From: an uncultured Eggerthellaceae bacterium
GTDB taxonomy: Bacteria > Actinomycetota > Coriobacteriia > Coriobacteriales > Eggerthellaceae
Direction: 5' to 3'
Assembly (NCBI GenBank): GCA_949840905.1
Contig: CATKXW010000002.1
Coordinates: forward strand, 92,092 to 156,091
DNA length: 64,000 nt
Part shown: positions 46,644-55,400 of the stretch, in pieces
How positions within the stretch are numbered: position 1 is the first letter of the stretch
Layout: every line of letters starts with the position of its first letter
Program-made: the position numbers and the translations under genes
The notes under the pieces: model-generated
Told to the model about the DNA's origin: nothing
Databases searched by the model: none
The model's input: the letters and a program-made list of their open reading frames with translations, nothing else

Positions 46644-47040
46644 TCACATCTCCCTCGATGAGATACCAGGCTTCTTCGAGTCCGACCGCTTCGCCTGCGA
46701 CCTGGCCGGATGCTGCATCGAAGATTACCGCAAAGGTTACGCTCGCTGTTCCATGCATCTCGCTACCGCCCATTACAACGGAGCAGGCGCGGTGATGGGC
46801 GGTGCGGTGTTCACGCTGGCTGACTTCGCAGCCGGCATCGCCGCCAACGCCGATGAGCCGCCCAGCGTATCCTCTTCGGCCACGATCGAGTTTCTGAACT
46901 CCTCGAAAGGAACGGTGCTCTACGCCACGGCCACCGTCGACAAGGCAGGCCGACGCTTGAGCTACGTCACCGTGGATGTCACCGATGACCACGACGTGTT
47001 GGTGGCGCGCATGATGACCACCCTGTGCCGCATCGCTTGA
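46633..47040 (+). CDS. PaaI-family hotdog thioesterase
   Basis: 135 residues. The PaaI hotdog fold is shown by 'HYNGAGAVMGGAVFTLADFAAGIAAN', which carries the conserved G-G and Asp, then 'ATIEFLNS'. Such enzymes hydrolyse aryl- or acyl-CoA thioesters. The ATG at 46633 overlaps the upstream gene by 11 bp. The frame starting further upstream reads within the previous gene and is not used. Substrate unknown. Confidence 0.86.
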   Translation: MARDHISLDEIPGFFESDRFACDLAGCCIEDYRKGYARCSMHLATAHYNGAGAVMGGAVFTLADFAAGIAANADEPPSVSSSATIEFLNSSKGTVLYATATVDKAGRRLSYVTVDVTDDHDVLVARMMTTLCRIA

Positions 47041-47071
47041 TCGACCGCATCGACGTTCCGATCGCCTTTTC

Positions 47072-47102
47072 AAGGGCACCGTGCGAGAGCCACGGTGCCC
47101 TT
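47072..47102. terminator. Bidirectional terminator between thioesterase and mfd
   Basis: A 12-bp perfect stem, AAGGGCACCGTG/CACGGTGCCCTT, with a 7-nt loop, followed by TTCGTTT on the plus strand. Confidence 0.8.
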
Positions 47103-47109
47103 CTTCGTT

Positions 47110-50100
47110 TCAGCGATCCTTCCCTTCCACGAGCTCCTTCAAGAAGCTCTCGACGGGCGGCAGCAAGCTCTCCTGGTCTTCGCCCACGGTCTCGAGGTGC
47201 TTGAGCGGGATGGTGAAGCGCTGCTTGTCGGCGATATAGCGACCGCCCGAGCGACGCAACGTGGTGGCCGTGGCCTTCGGGATGACGATGGGCTCCACGA
47301 TCAGCTTGCCAGCCGCCACCGAGATGGTCTGGATGCCATGCTCGTTCGCATAGGCCTTCAACCGCGCCTTCGCGAACAGCTCTTGGGCAGCCGGGGGCAT
47401 GGATGGGTGCTTCTCGCCAAGCTCCTCTTCCAACCTGTCCACATCCTCCACCGTGGCCGCGTTGGCTATCTTGCGATACCACAGCACCCGCTCGTCCACA
47501 TCGGGCACGTAATCGTCGGCCAGATAGGTCGCACCGGGGATGTTCACCGTGATGTCCGACAAGGCGAGCGGCAGCCCGTCAGCAGTGCCCTCGCCCTCCC
47601 GCGTGGCGCTCACGGCCTGTTGGAGCATCTGAGCGAACAGGTCGAAGCCCACCGCGCTCATGTTCCCCGACTGCTCAGCGCCCAGAAGATCGCCCGCTCC
47701 GCGTATCTCCAGGTCGCTCATGGCGATGCGCATGCCGCTGCCCAGCTCGTGATGCTCATCGATAGCGGTCAGACGAGCTAGAGCCTCCTCGGTGAGGGCC
47801 ACGTTCTCCGGGAACATGAAGTAGGCGTAGGCTTGCGTGGACGAGCGGCCCACGCGGCCCTTCAACTGATACATCTGAGCCAGGCCAAGACGCTGGGCAT
47901 CCTCGATGATGAGGGTATTGGTGTTGGGATTGTCGATGCCGCTCTCGATGATGGTGGTGGCCACCAACACATCCAGCTCTCCGGCGGCGAAATCCTCCAT
48001 CACCCGCTCCAGCTCCTCTTTGCTCATCTTGCCATGGGCCACCCCTACCCGCGCTTCACCGGCGGCCGCTCGCACCCGCTCCACCGCATCTGCGATGTCG
48101 CGCACGCGATTGCTCACGTAGTACACCTGCCCTGAGCGTGCCAGCTCGTAGCGGATGGCGGAGGACACCACGTCAGGATCCCACTCCCCCACATGCACCT
48201 TCACCGGCAGCCGCGCATCCGGCGGTGTCATGATGAGGCTCATGTCGCGCACGCCCGACAGCGACATCTGCATGGTGCGCGGGATGGGCGTGGCCGACAG
48301 CGTGAGCACGTCGATGGACTCGCGCAAGTTCTTGAATTGCTCTTTCGCCTGCACGCCGAAGCGCTGCTCCTCGTCGATGATGACGAGACCCAGGTCATGG
48401 GGGTTCACATCGCGCGAGAGCAGACGATGGGTCCCCACCAGCACATCCACCGTGCCCTCGGCGAAACCCTCCAGCGCCGTCTTCTGCTGGGCCGCCGTAC
48501 GGAAGCGCGAGAGCACCTCCACCTTCACGCCGAAGGGCTCGAAGCGCTGCCGGAAGCTCTGGAAGTGCTGCTGGGCCAGGATGGTAGTGGGGCACAGCAC
48601 CATCACCTGCTTACCATCTTGTGTGGCCTTGAACGCCGCTCGCAAGGCCACCTCGGTCTTGCCGAATCCCACATCACCGCAGATGAGACGGTCCATGGGC
48701 TTGGTTGATGCCATATCGGCCTTCACATCAGCGATAGCGGTCAGCTGATCGGGCGTTTCCTGGTAGGGGAAGGCCGCTTCCATCTCGTGCTGCCAGGGAG
48801 TGTCGGCACCGAAGCTGTGACCCACCGACGAGGCGCGACGGGCATACACGTCCACCAGGTCGAACGCGAGCTTCTTCGTCGCTTTGCGAGCACGGCCCAT
48901 CGCCCGGGACCAATCGGAGGTGTTCAAGCGCGTGCGGCGCGGCGAGGAACCCTCTGGTCCCACGTAGCGCGTCACGCGATCGAGCTGCTCGACCGGCACG
49001 AACAGCTTGTCGCCCTCGGCGTATTCCAGCAGCAGGTAATCCCGTTCCACCCCGTCCACAGCTCGGCGCACCAGGTCACTGAACAGCGCGATGCCATGGG
49101 CCGCATGCACCACATGGTCGCCCGGTTTGAACGGGAACGTCACCTCGGTCACGTCGACCGTCTTCCTCACCCGCGCTGCGCTGCGGGCACCCTGGATGTC
49201 CGATATGCTGACCAGGGCCAAGCTCGCAGCAGGTATCACCATCCCTAAGGGGATGTCGGTGTCCACGATGTTCACCGTGCCCCCCTTCAGCGTGTTCGTC
49301 ATCCCTTCCCCTGTCTCCGACAGGTCATGGATGGGAAGCTCGTTGTCGACGAACAGCAGCTTCATATCCTCGCGCGCCCGGCGATTCGGAGCGCTGAACA
49401 CCACGGTGGTGCCCCCGTCCACGAACATACGCAGCTTGCCCAGCAGCTTCTCAGCGCTGCCGGCCGCATCCACGCGCTTCACAGGCAGTTCGGCGTCCAC
49501 CGCGCCTCCCACGCGCATGATCGATACGTAGGTGGCGCGCACCGCACCGCCGAAGTCGAGGTTCGCCGGCCCCAGATAGAGCTCTTGGAGGGGAAGTCTG
49601 CTCCCCTTCCCCATGGCCATCATGTCCTCGAAGAGGTGGGTGGCATCGTCGAAGAGCGAACGCGGCTCCACCAATACGGCCAGAACGTCCCGCTTCCCGT
49701 AATCACCGAGGGAGACCGTCTCATCGTAGAGATAGGACAACAACCCCTCAGCGCCCTCGAAGCGCAGGCCCCCCTCCATCTTCTCAAGAAGGTCGCGCAG
49801 CGTCGGGTTGGTGAGGGAGGGCGTCTTGAGCGCCTTGCGCGCCCGAGCCAGATTCTCGGCCGTCGCCGCGTATTCGATGACCGGATAGATCGCCACCTTC
49901 TCAAGAGCAGCTATGGTCTGGCCGGTGGTGGGCACGATGCGACGGATGTCATCGAGCTCATCGCCGAAGAAGTCGAGCCGCACCGGATAGGGCAGATTGC
50001 CCGGGAACACGTCGACGGCGCCCCCGTGCACCGCGAAGGTGCCCGGGCCGTCCAGCTCACCGGTGTTGACATAGCCCCGCGCTTCCAACCCATGGGCCAA

Positions 50101-50583
50101 GCTATCGAAGTCTTCGCCCGGGCCCAAGGCCATGGCCACGAGCTCCCGTTCGCGTTCCAGCACGAGAGGGCGGGCCACTTGCGCGCAAGCCGGCGGCAAC
50201 GCGCGCACGAAGGAGCGAGCGCTGGCCACCACGATGGCGGTGCGCCCCGACTGCAACGCCCAAGCTGCCTCCATGCGCTGGGCCACCACCACAGGATCGG
50301 CCGGCTTTTCGGAGAAGGGTCGGTCGGTGCGCTCCGGAAAGCGCAGGACGCGCTCTTGGCCTAAGTAGGCCGCCACGTTGCGGGCGAACGCGATGGCCGC
50401 GTCCTCCCCCGCCACCACCACCAGCGTCGGTTGCGGATGGGCCGCGAAACGGGCAGCCACCAGGAACGGACGTGCCGAGGCGGCCACGCCCAAGGTGCCG
50501 TCCTCACCATCGTCGAGCTTGCCCCAGAACGGCTGGACGCATCCCGAACGCACCAGCACCTTCGCTAGAGCATCTATCAGCAT
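47110..50583 (-). CDS. mfd: Transcription-repair coupling factor Mfd
   Basis: 1,157 residues. Mfd pushes stalled RNA polymerase off the template and recruits UvrA. It has an N-terminal UvrB-homology region (about 30-350), a CarD-like RNA-polymerase-interaction domain ('GDHVVHAAHGIALFSDLVRR') and a RecG-like SF2 helicase with Walker A 'CGDVGFGKTEVALRAA' and 'IIDEEQRFGV'. The C-terminal TRCF domain follows ('DDYVPDVDERVLWYRKIANA'). It works with the uvrC product found elsewhere in the window. Confidence 0.96.
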   Translation of the reverse strand: MLIDALAKVLVRSGCVQPFWGKLDDGEDGTLGVAASARPFLVAARFAAHPQPTLVVVAGEDAAIAFARNVAAYLGQERVLRFPERTDRPFSEKPADPVVVAQRMEAAWALQSGRTAIVVASARSFVRALPPACAQVARPLVLERERELVAMALGPGEDFDSLAHGLEARGYVNTGELDGPGTFAVHGGAVDVFPGNLPYPVRLDFFGDELDDIRRIVPTTGQTIAALEKVAIYPVIEYAATAENLARARKALKTPSLTNPTLRDLLEKMEGGLRFEGAEGLLSYLYDETVSLGDYGKRDVLAVLVEPRSLFDDATHLFEDMMAMGKGSRLPLQELYLGPANLDFGGAVRATYVSIMRVGGAVDAELPVKRVDAAGSAEKLLGKLRMFVDGGTTVVFSAPNRRAREDMKLLFVDNELPIHDLSETGEGMTNTLKGGTVNIVDTDIPLGMVIPAASLALVSISDIQGARSAARVRKTVDVTEVTFPFKPGDHVVHAAHGIALFSDLVRRAVDGVERDYLLLEYAEGDKLFVPVEQLDRVTRYVGPEGSSPRRTRLNTSDWSRAMGRARKATKKLAFDLVDVYARRASSVGHSFGADTPWQHEMEAAFPYQETPDQLTAIADVKADMASTKPMDRLICGDVGFGKTEVALRAAFKATQDGKQVMVLCPTTILAQQHFQSFRQRFEPFGVKVEVLSRFRTAAQQKTALEGFAEGTVDVLVGTHRLLSRDVNPHDLGLVIIDEEQRFGVQAKEQFKNLRESIDVLTLSATPIPRTMQMSLSGVRDMSLIMTPPDARLPVKVHVGEWDPDVVSSAIRYELARSGQVYYVSNRVRDIADAVERVRAAAGEARVGVAHGKMSKEELERVMEDFAAGELDVLVATTIIESGIDNPNTNTLIIEDAQRLGLAQMYQLKGRVGRSSTQAYAYFMFPENVALTEEALARLTAIDEHHELGSGMRIAMSDLEIRGAGDLLGAEQSGNMSAVGFDLFAQMLQQAVSATREGEGTADGLPLALSDITVNIPGATYLADDYVPDVDERVLWYRKIANAATVEDVDRLEEELGEKHPSMPPAAQELFAKARLKAYANEHGIQTISVAAGKLIVEPIVIPKATATTLRRSGGRYIADKQRFTIPLKHLETVGEDQESLLPPVESFLKELVEGKDR

Positions 50584-50631
50584 AGCCGGATACCTTCTTC
50601 CTCTTCTTCATCGAAACGGGAGCGCAAGAGA

Positions 50632-50667
50632 CCATCGGCCGCCTCGCTTCACGGAGGCGGCCGATGG
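50632..50667 (-). terminator. Terminator of the hydBGDA operon
   Basis: A perfect 14-bp stem, CCATCGGCCGCCTC/GAGGCGGCCGATGG, with an 8-nt loop, between hydA and mfd. On the minus strand only TCTCTT follows. Confidence 0.65.
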
Positions 50668-50717
50668 CGGCCCGTTCTCGCATCTCCCCTCGCACACGAG
50701 CGGCGAAAGAACGAATA

Positions 50718-52007
50718 TCAGTGGACCGAGCAGCTCAAACAGGGGTCATAGGCCCGCACCAGCTCCTCGATGCGCAGTTGCAGCTCATCGTCGGAAGCGC
50801 CCGCGGCTATCATCGCTTCGGCGAGCCGCCGCATGTCGGCTTCGAGGTTCGCCACGTTCTGGGCCGTGGGCGTGATGATGGACGCCCTCAGCACCGTGCC
50901 GTCCTCATCCAGCTCCAGCTCGTGGAACAGGCAGCCGCGCGGTGCCTCGGTGAAGCCGATCCCGCGGCCGGCACGCACCTCATAGGCCACAGGCACGCTC
51001 GTGCCCTCGAACTCGTCAGCAGCCAGGCGTCGACAGAGTCTAGCACAACGCTCCAACGCATCCACCAGCTCAACCGCCTGAGCCACGTTGTTTCGATAAG
51101 GATTGAGCTCCAAAGGCCGCAGCCCCGCTTTAGCCGCCGCATAGCGAGCGGTCTTGCTCAGGTGCTCCCATGATGCGTTCAGTCGCGCCAGAGCCGCGGT
51201 CATGTAAGGCGTGCCCGTGCGCTTCGCTCGCGCCAGCAACGCCGCCGAATGATCCACGGCGTATTCCTCTATCTCGTCGTTGACCGCCTGGCAGTCGAAC
51301 TCATAGCCGGCCCGCACGAAGCGCACCGTGTTCGAGTCGCATACCGGATACTCCCCCGGTTTCACCATGGCCAGCATATCGCCCTCGGTCGCAAGATCGG
51401 GCACCGTGAAACCATTGAACAGGTCAACGGCCTGCACCGCGAATTCTTGAGCAGCCTCCAGCTTCTCCGCGAGCGCGAGATATTCCGCAGCCGAGAGCTC
51501 ATGGGTGAAGCCGCCCACCACCGCGGTGATAGGATGGATGGAGCGGCCCCCCACCGCACAGCACAGCTCGTTGCCGAGCGCCTTGAGGCCCAAGGCTCGA
51601 TCGAACAGGACAGGGTCGGTCTCAGCCACGGGAAAGACGCTCGGACGACCGAGGAAGTCAGGAGCGGCGAACACGAATAGATGGGTAGCGTGATTCTGTA
51701 GATACGACCCGTAGATGAGCATCTCGCGCAGCGCTTCGGTGCGATCGGTGGGCACCACGCCGAAGATGGCCTCCACCGCGCGCAGATCGGTCACCACATG
51801 GCTCGCGGAGCAGATGCCGCACACCCGCGAGGCCACGTAGGCCGCCTCTCGGAAGCTCCGGTGGGCCACCATGGCCTCGAACAGGCGCGCAGGCTCCACC
51901 ACCGCGAGCTCGCAGCGGGTGACCTGGCCGCCTTCGATGCGCAGGTGAATGTCACCGTGACCCTCCACGCGGGCCACGTGATCGACGTTGATAGCGGTCC
52001 TCGCCAT
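50718..52007 (-). CDS. hydA: Group 3b [NiFe] hydrogenase large subunit (sulfhydrogenase alpha)
   Basis: 429 residues. Catalytic subunit with four Ni ligands: C63 and C66 ('RVCGICSASH') and C423 and C426 ('DPCLSCSVH'). The reading frame stops immediately after the final His429, so the C-terminal peptide that is normally cut off during maturation is absent. The ATG at 52007 has GGAGGAG 5 bp upstream. The gene order B-G-D-A equals that of the Pyrococcus soluble hydrogenases, which are NAD(P)-linked. It lies 13 bp after hydD. Confidence 0.93.
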   Translation of the reverse strand: MARTAINVDHVARVEGHGDIHLRIEGGQVTRCELAVVEPARLFEAMVAHRSFREAAYVASRVCGICSASHVVTDLRAVEAIFGVVPTDRTEALREMLIYGSYLQNHATHLFVFAAPDFLGRPSVFPVAETDPVLFDRALGLKALGNELCCAVGGRSIHPITAVVGGFTHELSAAEYLALAEKLEAAQEFAVQAVDLFNGFTVPDLATEGDMLAMVKPGEYPVCDSNTVRFVRAGYEFDCQAVNDEIEEYAVDHSAALLARAKRTGTPYMTAALARLNASWEHLSKTARYAAAKAGLRPLELNPYRNNVAQAVELVDALERCARLCRRLAADEFEGTSVPVAYEVRAGRGIGFTEAPRGCLFHELELDEDGTVLRASIITPTAQNVANLEADMRRLAEAMIAAGASDDELQLRIEELVRAYDPCLSCSVH

Positions 52008-52020
52008 AGCGCTCTCCTCC

Positions 52021-52818
52021 TCAGCCTTCCCGTTCGCTGCGCGCCTCGGTACTATCGCCGCCACCCTCGCCGTGGTTGAAGATGCGCAGCACCTCTTCGA
52101 AGCGCCCGGTCGGGATACCGCAGCCCGCGCTGATGGCGCGCGCTCCCTTCAAGTTGGCGTCGGCAGAGAGGCCTGCGCAACCCTTGCAGGGCCGACCGAG
52201 GGAAGGGCAGCGCGCCCCGCAGCCGCAGCGGGTGACCAGGCCCAGGCACAAAGTGCCGTCCTCGTAGAAGCAACCGCGTTCGTTGCGCTTGCATTCGCCG
52301 CACAAGGTGGCCGTCAGCTGCTGGACGTTGGAGCCATAAAGAGCGTGCTGCAGCACCCGTGCGAAGTCGAGGGGCTCCACCGGACAGCAGGCTACCTCAT
52401 AGTCCACCGCTATGTGCTCGCCCACCGCGCTCGGTGCCACCATGGTGCCGCAAGCGGCCGGCACCGTCGCCCCGTACACCGCAGCGATACGCTCCTCATA
52501 GCCCGCGCCTTCCGCCGCCAGCCCCGGTATGCCGCCGGTGTTCGCACAGGCTCCTATGGTGATGACCGTATCAGCTATCCCGCGCAGAGCCTTCACCGTC
52601 TCGGCGGCCTCTTTGGTGGTGACCGCACCTTCGATGACGGCGATGTCGAAGTCCTCGGGCATCGGATCGCTGGAGGTCAGCTGCCAGTACTCCACATCCA
52701 CCTGGCTCAATATATCCATGAGGTGCGCCTCGGCGTTGGTCAGGTTGATCTGGCAGCCGAAGCAGCTGGCCAGGCCCACCACCACCATCCGCGGCTTTCC
52801 CGCTCTGTCTGCGCTCAT
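52021..52818 (-). CDS. hydD: Group 3b [NiFe] hydrogenase small subunit (sulfhydrogenase delta)
   Basis: 265 residues. It carries the Fe-S relay next to the Ni-Fe site: 'ASCFGCQINL' (CxxC), 'GACANTGG' and 'CCPVEP' for the proximal cluster. The C-terminal ferredoxin-like part has many cysteines ('LCGECKRNERGC', 'CGCGARCPS', 'CKGCAG') for two further clusters. The ATG at 52818 has GAGGAA upstream. The acidic/Gly-rich end (after about residue 245) is dispensable by family comparison. Confidence 0.92.
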   Translation of the reverse strand: MSADRAGKPRMVVVGLASCFGCQINLTNAEAHLMDILSQVDVEYWQLTSSDPMPEDFDIAVIEGAVTTKEAAETVKALRGIADTVITIGACANTGGIPGLAAEGAGYEERIAAVYGATVPAACGTMVAPSAVGEHIAVDYEVACCPVEPLDFARVLQHALYGSNVQQLTATLCGECKRNERGCFYEDGTLCLGLVTRCGCGARCPSLGRPCKGCAGLSADANLKGARAISAGCGIPTGRFEEVLRIFNHGEGGGDSTEARSEREG

Positions 52819-52876
52819 AAGAGCTTCCTCGTCTCTTCCGCTCGTCACCGCCACAGGCCCCATCGCCTCAGGCGCG

Positions 52877-53779
52877 CTACATGGAGCCTTGGATGTTCTT
52901 GGCTTCCCAGTAGTTGAACACCGGCCCGTCGATGCAGCAGTACTGATGGCCGATCTGGCAATGGCCGCACTTCCCCATGCCGCATTTCATATGCCGCTCG
53001 AAGCTCATGTAGATATGGTCATAGCTGATGCCCTTGTTGCGCATCTCCTGCACCACGAACTTGTACATGACGGGTGGGCCGCACACCGCGCCGTAGGTGT
53101 GGTCGGGCACGATCTCGAGATGCTCGAAGGGCTTGGTCACCAGCCCCACCTCGCCGTCCCACGAATCATCCGGCTCGTCCACGGTCAGATACAGGTCGAA
53201 GTCCTTGCGGTGGCGCCACATCTCGAACTGGTCGCGGAACATCACGTCTTTCGGCGTGCGCGAGCCATAGATGATGGTCACCTTCCCGAACTCGGAGCGC
53301 TCGTCGTGGATGTTGTTTATCAGCGAGCGCAAAGGTGCGATGCCGAGACCACCGGCCACCAACAGCACGTCATGGCCCCGCATTTCGTCGATGGGGAACG
53401 GACGGCCGTAGGGCCCGCGGATCCCCACCGTATCCCCGCATTGCAGCTCATGCAACCGCGTCGTGAACTCGCCAGCGCGACGCACGCACAGCTCGATGAA
53501 GCCCGATTTCGTGGGCGAGCTGGATATGGAGATGGGCGCTTCCCCCACGCCGAAGATGGACAGCTCCACGAACTGCCCCGGCTCATGATGGAACGCCTCG
53601 CGGATCCTATCGTCCACCAGACGGAACTCGAACAGCTTCTCATGGGCCGTCAGTTCCGTGATGGAGGTGATCCGGGCCGGCCAGGGCCTATAGGGATTCG
53701 CGCGCACCAGCTCCGAGCCGGTGGCGGCAGGGCCGCCCTCCCTCAACGGCGTGACGACCACCCGGGCGCTATTCGGCAT
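52877..53779 (-). CDS. hydG: Hydrogenase FAD/NAD(P)-binding subunit (sulfhydrogenase gamma)
   Basis: 300 residues of the ferredoxin-NADP reductase fold. The FAD site is near 'PISISSSPTKSG', the NAD(P) site is 'VAGGLGIAPLRSL' and 'CGPPVMYKF', and a C-terminal [2Fe-2S] motif is 'CGMGKCGHC...YCCIDGPVF'. It passes electrons between the hydrogenase and NAD(P)H. The ATG at 53779 overlaps the hydB end by 11 bp; longer N-terminal readings are antisense-like and rejected. Confidence 0.93.
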   Translation of the reverse strand: MPNSARVVVTPLREGGPAATGSELVRANPYRPWPARITSITELTAHEKLFEFRLVDDRIREAFHHEPGQFVELSIFGVGEAPISISSSPTKSGFIELCVRRAGEFTTRLHELQCGDTVGIRGPYGRPFPIDEMRGHDVLLVAGGLGIAPLRSLINNIHDERSEFGKVTIIYGSRTPKDVMFRDQFEMWRHRKDFDLYLTVDEPDDSWDGEVGLVTKPFEHLEIVPDHTYGAVCGPPVMYKFVVQEMRNKGISYDHIYMSFERHMKCGMGKCGHCQIGHQYCCIDGPVFNYWEAKNIQGSM

Positions 53780-54806
53780 CCTCGGCTCCCTTCTTCTCGA
53801 AGAACCGCAGCACTTCGATGGGCGATATGTTCGCCTTGCATGCCCGCACGCACCGCCCGCAGCCCACGCACAGATTACGGTCATGGGTGGCAAGGAAGCC
53901 GTTCAGCTTGTGGTACATGCGATGGCGCACCCGCTCCCGGCCGGTGGGCCGGAAGTTGTGGCCGCCGGTCACGGTGGCGAACTGCGGAGAGGTGCACGCA
54001 TCCCACACTCGCTCGCGCTCGCCGATCCTCCCGTCGGGGTCGAGCACATCGCGTATGTCGAAGCAATGACAGGTGGGGCATACCGCCGAGCAGGCCGTGC
54101 AGGACAAGCAGCGCTCTCCCAGCTCGTCCCAGAACGCATCGGAATGGAACGCGTCCATCAGCATGGGGATCTCTTGGATGTCAGGGATGGCAGGATTGAA
54201 CGATTCCTGGCGGCGGCGGGTCGCTTGGCGGAACGCCCGGCGATCCTCGTCGGTGGCCACCCGCGGGTTACAAGCGGTCTCGAGGATGTTGGCCGCCTCC
54301 ACGCTGTTCATCGAGACCAGGTAGCGGCCGCCGATATCCTGCAGGAACAGATCGTAGCCGCTGCGAGCCTCGTCAGCATCCATGAGCTGGCAGAAGCACT
54401 CGCTCGTGGGCGTACAGCTGATGCCCACTACCAGCATCGAACGGCGATGGGCCTCGTAGTAGGGATCGGGATACCGCGCATCCTCGAACACGCTGTTCAA
54501 GCAGTTGATGGCATTGATGTCGCAGGCATGGGCGCCGAATAGCACCCGAGGCCGCACCTCCACCTCCAGATCGAGCACCTCGTTGGTCTCAGCATCGAAG
54601 CGAAACAGCGTCTCACGTTGCGGCAGATAGTACTTCTTCAGCGATGAGACCGTGCTCGGATAGTCGAGAGCGACCTGATCGAACGAATCGACCGGGGCGA
54701 ACGCATAGCCCTTTTTCGTCTGAACGGGAGCGATCACCTCATAGCGCTCGAGGAACGCTTCTACGAGCAGCGGCAGTTCGCTTCCGTCGATGACCCTGTA
54801 CAGCAT
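53769..54806 (-). CDS. hydB: Hydrogenase [4Fe-4S] subunit (sulfhydrogenase beta)
   Basis: 345 residues. It joins the gamma subunit to the catalytic pair by two cubane-type motifs: 'CLSCTACSAVCPTC' and 'CVGCGRCVRACKANISP'. The N-terminal half has 'HACDINAINCLNSVF' typical of HydB/AsrA proteins. The ATG at 54806 has AAGGA about 7 bp upstream. First gene of the operon. The related anaerobic sulfite reductase subunit AsrA is the main alternative, but the adjoining Ni-Fe subunits settle the assignment. Confidence 0.92.
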   Translation of the reverse strand: MLYRVIDGSELPLLVEAFLERYEVIAPVQTKKGYAFAPVDSFDQVALDYPSTVSSLKKYYLPQRETLFRFDAETNEVLDLEVEVRPRVLFGAHACDINAINCLNSVFEDARYPDPYYEAHRRSMLVVGISCTPTSECFCQLMDADEARSGYDLFLQDIGGRYLVSMNSVEAANILETACNPRVATDEDRRAFRQATRRRQESFNPAIPDIQEIPMLMDAFHSDAFWDELGERCLSCTACSAVCPTCHCFDIRDVLDPDGRIGERERVWDACTSPQFATVTGGHNFRPTGRERVRHRMYHKLNGFLATHDRNLCVGCGRCVRACKANISPIEVLRFFEKKGAEDAE

Positions 54807-54834
54807 AGGACGTCCTTCAACGTTTCTTCGAAGA

Positions 54835-54866
54835 GCGGACCGCCCTTTCACTGCAGGGCGGTCCGC
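54835..54866 (-). terminator. Hairpin between ndk and hydB
   Basis: A 12-bp perfect stem, GCGGACCGCCCT/AGGGCGGTCCGC, with an 8-nt loop. It is likely the ndk terminator; only TCTTC follows on the minus strand, and it lies 29 bp before hydB. Confidence 0.6.
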
Positions 54867-54923
54867 CTCGGTCCCTTCATCGCGCTCTCGGCGAGAACGA
54901 GCCCTTTCGAAAGGGAGCGGATC

Positions 54924-55328
54924 CTAGCCGAAGAAGATGGAGATCTCGCGAGCGGCCGACTCGGGAGAATCGGAGCCATGGATGACGTTCTCGTCCATGA
55001 TGAGGCCGAAGTCGCCACGGATGGTGCCCGGGGCCGCGTCAGCCGGGTTCGTCGCGCCCATGAGCGAGCGGCACTTGGCCACCGCTCCCTCACCGGAGAT
55101 GACCATCTTCACCACCGGACCGGAAGTGATGTAGGAGATGAGGCCATCATAGAACGGCTTGCCCTCGTGCTCGGCGTAATTCGCCTTGGCCTGCTCGGGG
55201 GTCACCATGCCCAGCTCCATGCGCTCCACGGTGAGGCCGGCGCGCTCGAAACGGTTCACGATCTCGCCGATGTGGTGGTTGCGCACGCCGTCGGGCTTGA
55301 TCATGGAATAGGTCTTCTCGATCGTCAT
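54924..55328 (-). CDS. ndk: Nucleoside diphosphate kinase
   Basis: 134 residues. It transfers phosphate among NTPs and NDPs through H117 in 'NVIHGSDSPESA'. The N-terminal 'EKTYSMIKPDGVRN' is the usual start of the family. Confidence 0.96.
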   Translation of the reverse strand: MTIEKTYSMIKPDGVRNHHIGEIVNRFERAGLTVERMELGMVTPEQAKANYAEHEGKPFYDGLISYITSGPVVKMVISGEGAVAKCRSLMGATNPADAAPGTIRGDFGLIMDENVIHGSDSPESAAREISIFFG

Positions 55329-55400
55329 GGTCTTGAAACGTCCTTTCTATCGTTTATGTTCTATGGTCCGAGCGCTCCCTCGGAAGGCGAGCGCGCGAGG

